64,000 bases of DNA from Acipenser ruthenus (lineage: Eukaryota > Chordata > Actinopteri > Acipenseriformes > Acipenseridae). The notes below the pieces were generated by a model. The model was not told the DNA's origin and ran no database searches. It saw only the letters and a list, made by a program, of their open reading frames with translations. A program made the translations under genes and the position numbers. Every line of letters begins with the position of its first letter. Within the stretch, counting starts at the first letter, position 1. The DNA lies in assembly GCF_902713425.1 (NCBI RefSeq), contig NC_081217.1, positions 12,606,589 to 12,670,588 on the forward strand, given 5' to 3'. Of the stretch, positions 11,424 to 19,084 are shown in pieces.

Positions 11424-12478
11424 TTAAGACTTTTTACCATTTTCCTTTATCTCAGCAACTATCTTCTCTATCCTAAACAACCTATCAGTCTTGACATTTA
11501 TTTTCTGCAATTCTGGTTCATAAAAGGTGCCCATTATAGACTCTCCATCATAATCACATAGTTTATACACAGGTGGAAATGTTGGTATACATTCTGTTAT
11601 AGTAAAAATCTCTGCTGTAAACGTCTGTTCATAGCCTTTTATAAAGGGAGCTCTTAACTTTGAAATTCTTACATTGTCACTGACAGCAAACTTAAACTTG
11701 ATATGTTTAGGGCTTTTCTTCTTAGAATATAAAGTTTTAAACACTTTAAATGAATTATCTTCATTATCTTCTGAAGGTTTCATTTGAATACTATGGTGAA
11801 AGGAGTTGTTATAAGCCTGTACCATTTCTTGTAGTTTATCCATAGACTTGTGAGTGTTAAAATCGGTGAAATATTTCCACATTTTTGAGTCCTGTTGTAT
11901 CTCTCAATAATAGAGGCTTTTAGTTCATTCCCCGTGGTAAAGTGTAGAATATTATGTTTTTTTAGCATGTGCTGAAAGGCTTTGTTTAGAAATTCTGTCC
12001 CTTTATCAGTTTGTAGTTTTTTAGGTTTCCTACCTGTGCTGAGGATCCTCATGAAAGCCTCTGTCACCATCTTAGATGACTTATTTTTCAACGGTATTAT
12101 CCAGGCATATTTGGATAAGATATCTATACATGTTAGCATGTACTTGTAACCTCCATTTTCTTTTGACAAGCTAGACATATCCGCTATATCAGCTTGCCAC
12201 TGTGTATCGATATTAGATACAAATACAGTGTTTCTGTTAAAGTTTATTTTAGAGGGCTTATGCAACGTATAGGAGTCTTGCTCTGATAAAAAGTCAGTTA
12301 AGACCCTCTCAGAGACTTTAGGCCCCTCAGACCCCAGAGCCCTTTGAAGAGTCTGTAAACCCCCTAAACCCCCAGGATTTGAGGGATCGTAGTATATTTT
12401 TTTCATACGCTGATGTGTCATCTTTAACCAATATAACACAACTGCGACAAATATGTAGGTCAAAAAGTTTTTATTCAA
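11424..12478 (-). pseudogene. Polinton retroviral-type integrase (broken)
   Basis: This enzyme would insert the element into the chromosome. The catalytic triad region is clear: first Asp in TQWQADIADMSS, second in LQTDKGTEFLN, and Glu in KASIIERYNRT. Upstream lie an N-terminal helix and a short region with YYDPSNPGGLGGL, common in Polinton integrases. Downstream, the C-terminal part has DNVRISK and FTAEIFTITE, which resemble the SH3/chromodomain-like tail. Broken, about one break. Confidence 0.85.
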
Positions 12479-12526
12479 AGTTTATCATAACACCTCTGAC
12501 ACATGTGTGAAGTTCAAAAGTTTTAT

Positions 12527-12777
12527 TCACAGTTTATCAAGAAGATTAGGACATTTTAGAAGACATATAAAATTTTTACACAAACATTCATGATTAGTCA
12601 CTAAGTAATCCACGACATTTTGCACAACTTTTGATATATCTCCATCTCTTAAAAACCTTGCCAGGTTATAAAAACATACATCAGTCACATAAGCATACAA
12701 AACAATGATATGTGTACATTTACAGTCTTCTATTTCATCAAACATTTTAGGTAATATATTCATTAAAAATGCATTTA
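12527..12777 (-). pseudogene. C-terminal part of a Polinton accessory ORF (possible Bcl-2-like), split by an LTR element
   Basis: This piece reads KMFDEIEDCKCTHIIVLYAY and continues into VVDYLVTN, a run of amphipathic helices whose spacing recalls the BH1-BH2 part of Bcl-2 family proteins (a hydrophobic central helix after an acidic loop). The other part of the same gene is on the far side of the LTR element at 16247-16479. The Bcl-2 comparison is a weak shape-level inference; no NWGR motif is present. Confidence 0.35.
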
Positions 12778-12782
12778 AGGGG

Positions 12783-13404
12783 TGTGGCAATGTGCCCCGC
12801 CCCTGTGTGCATTTGTGTGTTCTGTGTATGTATGTATGCATGCGTATGTTAATGTTGGTGTATAGATTGGTACACGGGATATAAACGGGTCTGTGTTTCA
12901 CGTGTGTTTAAATTGTATATTTGTATTTAGGCACGGGATTGCACATCACGCACGTGCATTTAAAATATAATATGTGAACACGGGGTTTCACGTAATGAAT
13001 TCACGTGCTGGGATTCAAGTGAGTAATTAATTAGTAATTGAATCCCAGCACAACAGTATATATAGATGCACATTTTCACTCAGTCGGGGTTGGGTGTTCG
13101 GAAGAGGAGAACGGGTGAGAGAGAGAGGAGTAATTAAGATCGTAAAAGTAAAGATAAGTTTGTTTGTACTCACCGTGTCTGTCTGTCTGTCCGTGCACCG
13201 TTTGTTTAGTGTTAGTCGTTTTGTCTGTCTCTTTATTTTGGCTATAGTGCCGTGTCCTGTTTTGTATTCCGTTGTTTAAACCTTTTATTTTGTTATTAAA
13301 CGCTGAGTGCAGCCATTGCACTCAGCTCATCATCACCACCGTCTCTGTCTGTGTTTGAATTCCTTTCTGGTCTGACGCAACCCACTCTGGCCGTCTTTGT
13401 GACA
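12783..13404 (+). repeat. 5' LTR of the gag-only element
   Basis: This starts TGTGGCAATG and ends CTTTGTGACA. It holds a TATA-like box (AGTATATATAG, near 13051) and an ATTAAA-type signal near 13295. It contains the inverted pair GTGCTGGGATTC / GAATCCCAGCAC around 13003-13051. Confidence 0.9.
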
Positions 13405-13538
13405 CGTGGTGTCATCGTGGGATAGCCGCGCCTCCAAGCGTCAGACCAGGAGGGGTCTGGATTTAAAAAAAATAAATAAAAAAAAATAAAAAATTACAAA
13501 TATTGTTTTGGGAAAAAAAAAAAAAAAAAAAAAAGTCA

Positions 13539-15587
13539 ATGGCAGAAGACGCCATCAAACTGCGGGGCTGGTTCCTGGAGAATGCTGGGCTGGAGGCCCA
13601 GTCTCTGCCCATAGTCGTCCGGGCCCTGTGGATGATGGACAGTGAGAGATGGGAGGCCTATCAGCAGGAACACACCCCAAACACCTTGGAGGAAGGTGTG
13701 GAGTTTGTCCTCAGCTACCTGGAGGCAACCATAAACGGAACAGCAGCCCAGGTAGCAGGACCACCAGCAGAGGAGTACCTGCTGTCCCCATCTCCACCAG
13801 CAGAGGGTGAATGCCTGCTGGTTTTGCCTTCACAGCCCAAGCGGGAGGCAGAGACGGATAAAGAGGTGAAGGACAGGGAGGAGGAGTGCCGCCTAAGGGC
13901 CAGGCATCCACGGCGATGTAACAAGCCATCGCCGGGGTGCCTCCTCTGCGACCAGGATCACCTGTTCGCCCACTGTCCCTTCTGCAGTTATGGGGAGGAG
14001 CCTGAGCGTCCACAGCCCAAGCGGGAGGAGCCTGAGCGTCCACAGCCCAAGCGGGAGGAGCCTGAGCGTCCACAGCCCAAGCGGGAGGAGCCTGAGCGTC
14101 CACAGCCCAAGCGGGAGGAGCCTGAGCGTCCACAGCCCAAGCGGGAGGAGCCTGAGCGTCCACAGCCCAAATGGGAGGAGGCTGAACGTCCTATGCCTGA
14201 GTGGAAGGAGCCCGAACATCCTACGCCTGAGTGGGAGGAGCCCGAACATCCTACGCCTGAGTGGGAGGAGCCCGAACGTCCTACGCCTGAGTGGGAGGAG
14301 CCCGAACGTCCTACGCCTGAGTGGGGGGAGCCCGAACGTCCACAGCCCAAGAGGGGGGAGTCGGTGCGTCCACAGCCCAAAAGGGAGGAGTCGGTGCGTC
14401 CACAGCCCAAAAGGGAGGAGTCGGTGCGTCCACAGCCCAAAAGGGAGGAGTCGGTGCGTCCACAGCCCAAAGGGAGGCAAGTCGGGGCTTCCACAGCCCT
14501 GGGACCCAAGCCACCAGCAGAGGGAAAATGCCTGCTGGTTCAGCCCCAAGAGCCGGAAGGGGAGGGGTTACAGGCTCAACCCCCTGAAAATTTTTTGGGG
14601 GGAGAAGGGCAGGATGCTGGTGTCCCCCAGCAGCCTCTAGCTATGCTGCTGAAGGCAGCACGGCGCGCACATGCCCAGCCGCCACAGCAGAGGGAGCCAG
14701 CACCGCCACAGCCTCCCTCTGAGTGGCCAGCATCAGCCCCATGGCCTCTACCTCCGCCACCTCCACCGCAGTGGGAGGACTGCTTGCCCCTCCCACCTCC
14801 ACCAGCAGAGGGTGAATACCTGCTGGTTCCACCACCGCCAGGAGCAGAGGAGCTGGAGCTGCCTCTGCCTCCGCCACCGCCAGGAGCAGAGGAGCTGGAG
14901 CTGCCTCTACCTCCACCACCGCCAGGAGCAGAGGAGCTGGAGCTGCCTCTGCCTCCACCACCGCCAGGAGCAGAGGAGCTGGAGCTGCCTCTGCCTCCAC
15001 CACCGCCAGGAGCAGAGGAGCTGGAGCTGCCTCTGCCTCCACCACCACCAGGAGCAGAGGAGCTGGAGCTGCCTCTGCTTCCGCCACCGCCCGGAGCAGA
15101 GGAGCAGGAGCTGCCTCTGCTGCCCGTACCTCCACAGGGAGTACGGTGGCCGGAGCCCCAGAAAGGGGAGCTGTCGGCCACGAAGAAGGGGGAGGAGGTC
15201 TGGAGACCACCAACCCCAGCAGCAGTTTCGCTGCCGGAGATCGTGGGGGAGGTCCGGAGACCTGCTCCCACTGCAGCAGTTTCGCTGCCGGAGATCGTGG
15301 GGGAGGTCAGGAGACCTGCTCCCACTGCAGCTTCTTTGCTGCTGGAAGTACTGTGGTCGGAGCCCCACCAAGGGGAGCTACCGGCTACGAAGGAAGGGGG
15401 AGAGGTCAGGAGACCAGCATCCCCCGCAGCAATTTCGCTGCAAGCATGGACCAGCAGGCTGTCAGCCGTGCCACTACCGGCAGGGGTGCTGACAGCATTG
15501 CCAGCCATGGGCCCACTGAAGCCTCCCTTTCCAGCCCGAGACTTTGTCCTGGACTGCTGGGTTTTTAAGGGGGGAGGTGGCCGTTGA
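13539..15587 (+). CDS. Gag-like ORF with zinc-knuckle-like motif and two proline-rich repeat arrays
   Basis: From the ATG at 13539 the ORF runs 682 codons. The first about 65 residues form a helical domain (MAEDAIKLRGWFLENAGL...). Residues near 130-150 contain CLLCDQDHLFAHC, a CX2CX3HX4C variant of the Gag zinc knuckle, next to an Arg-rich patch. Then come about 17 ten-residue repeats (EEPERPQPKR type) and six fourteen-residue repeats (PPPPPGAEELELPL type), with a Pro-rich tail. No capsid domain of usual length is evident. It could act as an RNA-binding Gag packaged by another element's proteins. The frame is open from end to end. Confidence 0.7.
   Translation: MAEDAIKLRGWFLENAGLEAQSLPIVVRALWMMDSERWEAYQQEHTPNTLEEGVEFVLSYLEATINGTAAQVAGPPAEEYLLSPSPPAEGECLLVLPSQPKREAETDKEVKDREEECRLRARHPRRCNKPSPGCLLCDQDHLFAHCPFCSYGEEPERPQPKREEPERPQPKREEPERPQPKREEPERPQPKREEPERPQPKREEPERPQPKWEEAERPMPEWKEPEHPTPEWEEPEHPTPEWEEPERPTPEWEEPERPTPEWGEPERPQPKRGESVRPQPKREESVRPQPKREESVRPQPKREESVRPQPKGRQVGASTALGPKPPAEGKCLLVQPQEPEGEGLQAQPPENFLGGEGQDAGVPQQPLAMLLKAARRAHAQPPQQREPAPPQPPSEWPASAPWPLPPPPPPQWEDCLPLPPPPAEGEYLLVPPPPGAEELELPLPPPPPGAEELELPLPPPPPGAEELELPLPPPPPGAEELELPLPPPPPGAEELELPLPPPPPGAEELELPLLPPPPGAEEQELPLLPVPPQGVRWPEPQKGELSATKKGEEVWRPPTPAAVSLPEIVGEVRRPAPTAAVSLPEIVGEVRRPAPTAASLLLEVLWSEPHQGELPATKEGGEVRRPASPAAISLQAWTSRLSAVPLPAGVLTALPAMGPLKPPFPARDFVLDCWVFKGGGGR
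13990..14480 (+). repeat. 30-bp coding tandem repeat array
   Basis: About 16-17 units of 30 bp encode variants of EEPERPQPKR. There are three subtypes in blocks (PQPKREEPER, PTPEWEEPER, PQPKREESVR), indicating separate rounds of expansion. Confidence 0.9.
14835..15115 (+). repeat. 42-bp coding tandem repeat array
   Basis: About six units of 42 bp encode PPPPPGAEELELPL. All are in frame, so length changes would not break the ORF. Confidence 0.9.
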
Positions 15588-15619
15588 GGCCATGTGTGCT
15601 GCGCACAAGGGGGGGTATA

Positions 15620-16241
15620 TGTGGCAATGTGCCCCGCCCCTGTGTGCATTTGTGTGTTCTGTGTATGTATGTATGCGTGTGTATGTTAATGTTGGTGTAT
15701 AGATTGGTACACGGGATATAAACGGGTCTGTGTTTCACGTGTGTTTAAATTGTATATTTGTATTTAGGCACGGGATTGCACATCACGCACGTGCATTTAA
15801 AATATAATATGTGAACACGGGGTTTCACGTAATGAATTCACGTGCTGGGATTCAAGTGAGTAATTAATTAGTAATTGAATCCCAGCACAACAGTATATAT
15901 AGATGCACATTTTCACTCAGTCGGGGTTGGGTGTTCGGAAGAGGAGAACGGGTGAGAGAGAGAGGAGTAATTAAGATCGTAAAAGTAAAGATAAGTTTGT
16001 TTGTACTCACCGTGTCTGTCTGTCTGTCCGTGCACCGTTTGTTTAGTGTTAGTCGTTTTGTCTGTCTCTTTATTTTGGCTATAGTGCCGTGTCCTGTTTT
16101 GTATTCCGTTGTTTAAACCTTTTATTTTGTTATTAAACGCTGAGTGCAGCCATTGCACTCAGCTCATCATCACCACCGTCTCTGTCTGTGTTTGAATTCC
16201 TTTCTGGTCTGACGCAACCCACTCTGGCCGTCTTTGTGACA
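15620..16241 (+). repeat. 3' LTR of the gag-only element
   Basis: Same length as the 5' LTR, with about two differences in a TATG-rich spot. It is preceded by a G-rich polypurine tract. Confidence 0.9.
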
Positions 16242-16246
16242 AGGGG

Positions 16247-16479
16247 TTACAGTGTTTTACATGTGTATCTACCAACTCTAACCATTCTTGAGCATCAACA
16301 TCTTTATGGATTAAATAAGTTACACTTTTTAAGTTGTTGAACATTTTTACATTTACGGGGATCAGGTTTTGAAAGAGTCTCTTGCAAGCCACTTTCTCCA
16401 CTATTAACTCAAACAACAGCCCCTCCATGGTTTTCCTCAGTTTTGCTGGAGTCTGGACGTTCCCCATTTTCAAAGTCAC
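16247..16479 (-). pseudogene. N-terminal part of the split Polinton accessory ORF
   Basis: This begins MTLKMGNVQTPAKL and is helical. It overlaps the end of the upstream ORF by about 70 bases in another frame. The LTR element separates it from the piece at 12527-12777. There is no motif I can name with confidence; see that entry for the weak Bcl-2 comparison. Confidence 0.4.
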
Positions 16480-17113
16480 AGGCGCCGTAATAAGCTAAAG
16501 GAGCTTGGGGATTTGTAAAACTGCAATGGTAGAAAGCTTTGGTTATTTTGTTAACAATGTCTCGGGTCTTGTCATCCAGGGTTTCTTGTAGATGGCTCAT
16601 TTTACGTCTAATGCTGTGTTCTGGTCTTAGCTCTGTTAAAATATCTTCCACCAGTTTCTGAAGTTTTGTCAAAGATGGATGGAAATTGAAACAAGCTAGA
16701 GCTTTAGCCACCAGAAGCTTCAGCCAAGGGATGTGTATTTTTTCTAGTATTTCTTCAAAATGTTGATCAAAATAATCGGGGCCTGCATCATAAAGGCAAC
16801 TGTATCTCAGCTGGCTCGGGTGGTCAATTTCGCAACCGCGGCAATTTTTCACCATATCACGGTCAATGATCACTTCCAATAGAGAAGCCAGGAGACCCCT
16901 AGAGATCTTTAATACTTTTTCAAAAGAGATGCCTAAAGCCCCGTCGACGTCGTCAGACTCTGCAGGGTTGAGGAGGGGGACATTTTCAAAGTCTTTTATA
17001 AGCTGGGTCATTACTTCAGTGGTCCAAACCATCTCAAGATCGCTATGTTCAAGAACGGCATTTTCAGAGAAGTATCTAAAGTTTGCAGAAGACATGGCGT
17101 CAGACTCCTTCAA
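16409..17113 (-). CDS. Polinton accessory protein with CxGCxxDHPSQ motif, function unknown
   Basis: This 234-residue ORF is helical with a likely metal-binding or structural motif, CRGCEIDHPSQ followed by SCLYD, at about residues 100-120. I recall the CxGCxxDHPSQ pattern from uncharacterised ORFs linked to Polintons and from orphan proteins in fish and cnidarians; no role is known to me. The rest has no transmembrane segment or enzyme signature. It is the first gene at the right end of the element, where early or host-manipulating genes would be expected, but that is inference. Two Met codons (17113, 17095) could start it. Confidence 0.55.
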   Translation of the reverse strand: MKESDAMSSANFRYFSENAVLEHSDLEMVWTTEVMTQLIKDFENVPLLNPAESDDVDGALGISFEKVLKISRGLLASLLEVIIDRDMVKNCRGCEIDHPSQLRYSCLYDAGPDYFDQHFEEILEKIHIPWLKLLVAKALACFNFHPSLTKLQKLVEDILTELRPEHSIRRKMSHLQETLDDKTRDIVNKITKAFYHCSFTNPQAPLAYYGACDFENGERPDSSKTEENHGGAVV

Positions 17114-17329
17114 TCAAAAGGACGCGTGGGAGGCCCCCTTTAGTAGGCTCCCTAAGATCATGTGACAGCCTATGAAGGGTGATGACACCTCTGGCCCCTT
17201 GGGGATCCTTTGAGATGGCCTATTAGAGACCCTTGAAATGGGGGTCATTGAGACACAGCCCATAGGGGCGTTTTCAGAGTCACCCTAAACATCCGCCCCC
17301 TCTCTCTCTCATTGGGGTCTGTTTTCAGC

Positions 17330-17533
17330 TCAGTCCACAGAGGATCCTTGGGACGGATGCTTAAAGGCCCCCTTGCTTGGACTCTCTCTTGAACCTTTTT
17401 TGCAGTCTGTGGTTTCTTTAGCCTCTGAGGAAGGGTTAAAGTGCATTTTTTTAAAGGCTTTTATAAGTTCAGACATTTGCCGATCCTCAAGATCCACTTT
17501 CTCTGAGCAGCTACTAACACCGGTATGAGACAT
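17330..17533 (-). CDS. Short ORF at the Polinton right end
   Basis: This 67-residue hydrophilic ORF starts MSHTGVSSCSEKVDLED and is rich in Ser, Lys and Glu. It resembles no family I know. It is supported only by its place at the start of the minus-strand block and by its composition. Confidence 0.3.
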   Translation of the reverse strand: MSHTGVSSCSEKVDLEDRQMSELIKAFKKMHFNPSSEAKETTDCKKGSRESPSKGAFKHPSQGSSVD

Positions 17534-17704
17534 CTTGTGTAACACTCTAATAAACTGCACAAATATTTTCCTGCGTTTATGAGGTCTGAAAACATGCCCA
17601 GACTTGCCCCTTTTTAAAAAACAAAAACAAAAAACAAAAACCCATCTTAGTCTCGATCTTTTCAACCTTTTCCTCAAACACCGTACCGCCTTGATTCTCT
17701 GAAA

Positions 17705-17724
17705 CCACCGGTAAGCTTAATACT
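17705..17724 (-). repeat. Probable right terminus of the Polinton
   Basis: Read on the minus strand the element would begin AGTATTAAGCTTACC. The AGT start fits Polinton terminal repeats. The partner repeat lies outside the window, so this is inferred. Confidence 0.4.
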
Positions 17725-17754
17725 TATTTTTTATTTAATAATGTTTTAAGAAAA

Positions 17755-17839
17755 ACTGTTGTGGCTGAGTGGTTAAGGCGATGGACTTAAAATCCATTTG
17801 ACTTAATTGTCTGCGTGGGTTCGAATCCTACCAACAGTA
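17755..17839 (+). tRNA. tRNA-Leu (anticodon UAA)
   Basis: The 7-bp acceptor ACTGTTG / CAACAGT pairs perfectly, with discriminator A at 17839. The anticodon stem ATGGA/TCCAT encloses the loop CTTAAAA, giving anticodon TAA. The long variable arm (TGACTTAATTGTC) and A73 are Leu features. The T arm is GTGGG TTCGAAT CCTAC, with one G-T pair. There is no intron. T-rich sequence for Pol III stop follows. Confidence 0.85.
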
Positions 17840-17898
17840 ATTATTTTATTTCAAACTCTTTTACATTTATAAATATTTAATGTTTATAAGCACTTGTG

Positions 17899-17951
<53 letters not shown>

Positions 17952-18449
17952 ACACCCGCTCCTATATAAAATCCACGCCCCCTCATTATATATTCATAAA
18001 TTCATAACTCCACGCCCCCTCATTATATATTCATAAATTCATACACATAAGGTCAAAAAAAGGTCAAAATGATCATAAATCAGACTTTTGACATAAGCTA
18101 TAGTAATATTACTACTAAGCACACTAGAATATGGTAATGAAAGGACAGGAAAATAACAGGTTTATTGGCTCTGGTCTTGTATCGTCACCCTGATTACTGT
18201 CCGTAAGGAAGTGGCATTAATCAAAACGTAATTATGTAAGGTTACCAATGCGCAAATACGTAGCATATTAAAACTTCTTCACAATCTTAAATCTTCACAC
18301 ATGAATTTCAAATACTTACTGATAAGTACGGCCCTTTCCCAATGTAACACTCTGCTGTGTTTGAACACCAACGATGGCTTGGATATTTAAACCACGATAC
18401 TATTGTTCCCACTTTCTTTAGTACTACCAAATGTGCACTTCCCATGTCA
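17840..18449. other. Spacer: (TA)n microsatellite, short direct repeat, start of the array unit
   Basis: This holds a TA run (17903-17949), then two tandem copies of a roughly 38-bp segment (CCACGCCCCCTCATTATATA...) at about 17969-18045. From about 18117 it matches the second array unit starting near 42810. No gene is seen. Confidence 0.7.
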
Positions 18450-18522
18450 GCCCTAGTGGCCTAATGGATACGGCACTGGCCTCCTAATCCCTGGATTGTG
18501 GGTTCGAGTTCCTTCTGGGGTA
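18450..18522 (+). pseudogene. tRNA-Arg (CCU)-derived pseudogene
   Basis: It aligns along its length to the better copy at 43139-43211. The loop CTCCTAA is kept, but the anticodon stem (CTGGC / TCCCT) no longer pairs and the T arm is altered. It is probably inactive. Confidence 0.75.
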
Positions 18523-18966
18523 TTATTATAAAAATGAACATAATTATGTTATGTTTTATTGGCATGTGATATTTTGTAGATCTTGTTATCTGCTAAGTCC
18601 GCTCACGCTAGCCACAACGTGCTTGAGTGCTGTGGCAGCAGCCATGAAGCAAGTCAGTTTTTCAGTTGAAATAAAGATCTACTTTGTTTTTTGTGTATGG
18701 GTGGTGTGAAAAGATCACTTAAATAGCTACGTATTTTGAAATAAAGATGTATTCATTATTATGAACGTTGATAGAAAGGATATTGTATTTACATTTCCCA
18801 CGTGTGCTTGCCTTGTATAAATCGATGGAGTTTCAACAAAGGCATTTGACTTTGGTTCATTAGTTAGCCTATACTGCCTTCTACAGCATCATCGCGGGTG
18901 TTGTTTACTTCTTTTGACAATAATATGGATAATTTCACCGACAAATGTAAGAACATGTAAGAACAT

Positions 18967-19048
18967 GTAGTCGTGGCCGAGTGGTTAAGACGACGGACTT
19001 GAAATCCATTGGTGTTTCCCCGCGCAGGTTCGAATACTGCCGACTACG
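18967..19048 (+). tRNA. tRNA-Ser (anticodon UGA), slightly degraded
   Basis: The acceptor GTAGTCG / CGACTAC pairs fully, with discriminator G. The loop CTTGAAA gives anticodon TGA, with a long Ser-type variable arm. One mismatch in the anticodon stem and one in the T stem suggest decay. The intact relative is at 60494-60574. Confidence 0.65.
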
Positions 19049-19084
19049 TAAGCTTTCTTTTTAATTGTATGTGTTCATTGCTAA

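Larger units (their letters stand above)
12783..16241 (+). mobile_element. Young gag-only LTR retrotransposon nested in the Polinton
   Basis: Two 622-bp direct repeats (12783-13404 and 15620-16241) begin TG and end CA, flanked by the 5-bp duplication AGGGG (12778-12782 and 16242-16246). A TGG-starting primer-site-like sequence follows the first LTR and a purine tract (AAGGGGGGG) precedes the second. The only internal gene is one proline-rich ORF with a zinc-knuckle-like motif. No protease, reverse transcriptase or integrase is seen, so it must move with borrowed enzymes. The LTRs differ at only about two positions, so insertion is recent and later than the Polinton. It looks whole for a non-autonomous element. 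Confidence 0.88.
1..17724. mobile_element. Polinton (Maverick/adintovirus-like) element, left end off window
   Basis: The gene set is diagnostic of a Polinton: protein-primed family B DNA polymerase, FtsK/HerA-type packaging ATPase, adenain-like cysteine protease, double-jelly-roll major capsid protein, penton-like minor capsid protein and retroviral-type integrase. Replication and small genes lie on the plus strand, capsid genes and integrase on the minus strand. The right end is inferred at 17724, where the minus strand begins AGTATTAAGC; Polinton termini commonly start with AGT. The matching left repeat is outside the window, so terminal repeats and target duplication could not be compared. 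The copy is broken, with roughly ten or more breaks plus two nested insertions (CR1 LINE and a gag-only LTR element). It is therefore older than the LTR element. Confidence 0.9.

Noticed and set aside
13711-15649. Several long open frames on both strands over the gag-like ORF
   Set aside because: They are shadows of in-frame tandem repeats: 30- and 42-bp units keep every frame open. Only the plus-strand frame from 13539 has a zinc-knuckle-like motif and fits between the LTRs.
17755-17839. A serine-type tRNA with a leucine anticodon (decoding chimera)
   Set aside because: With the acceptor set at ACTGTTG/CAACAGT the discriminator is A and the variable arm is Leu-like, so it is an ordinary tRNA-Leu(UAA).
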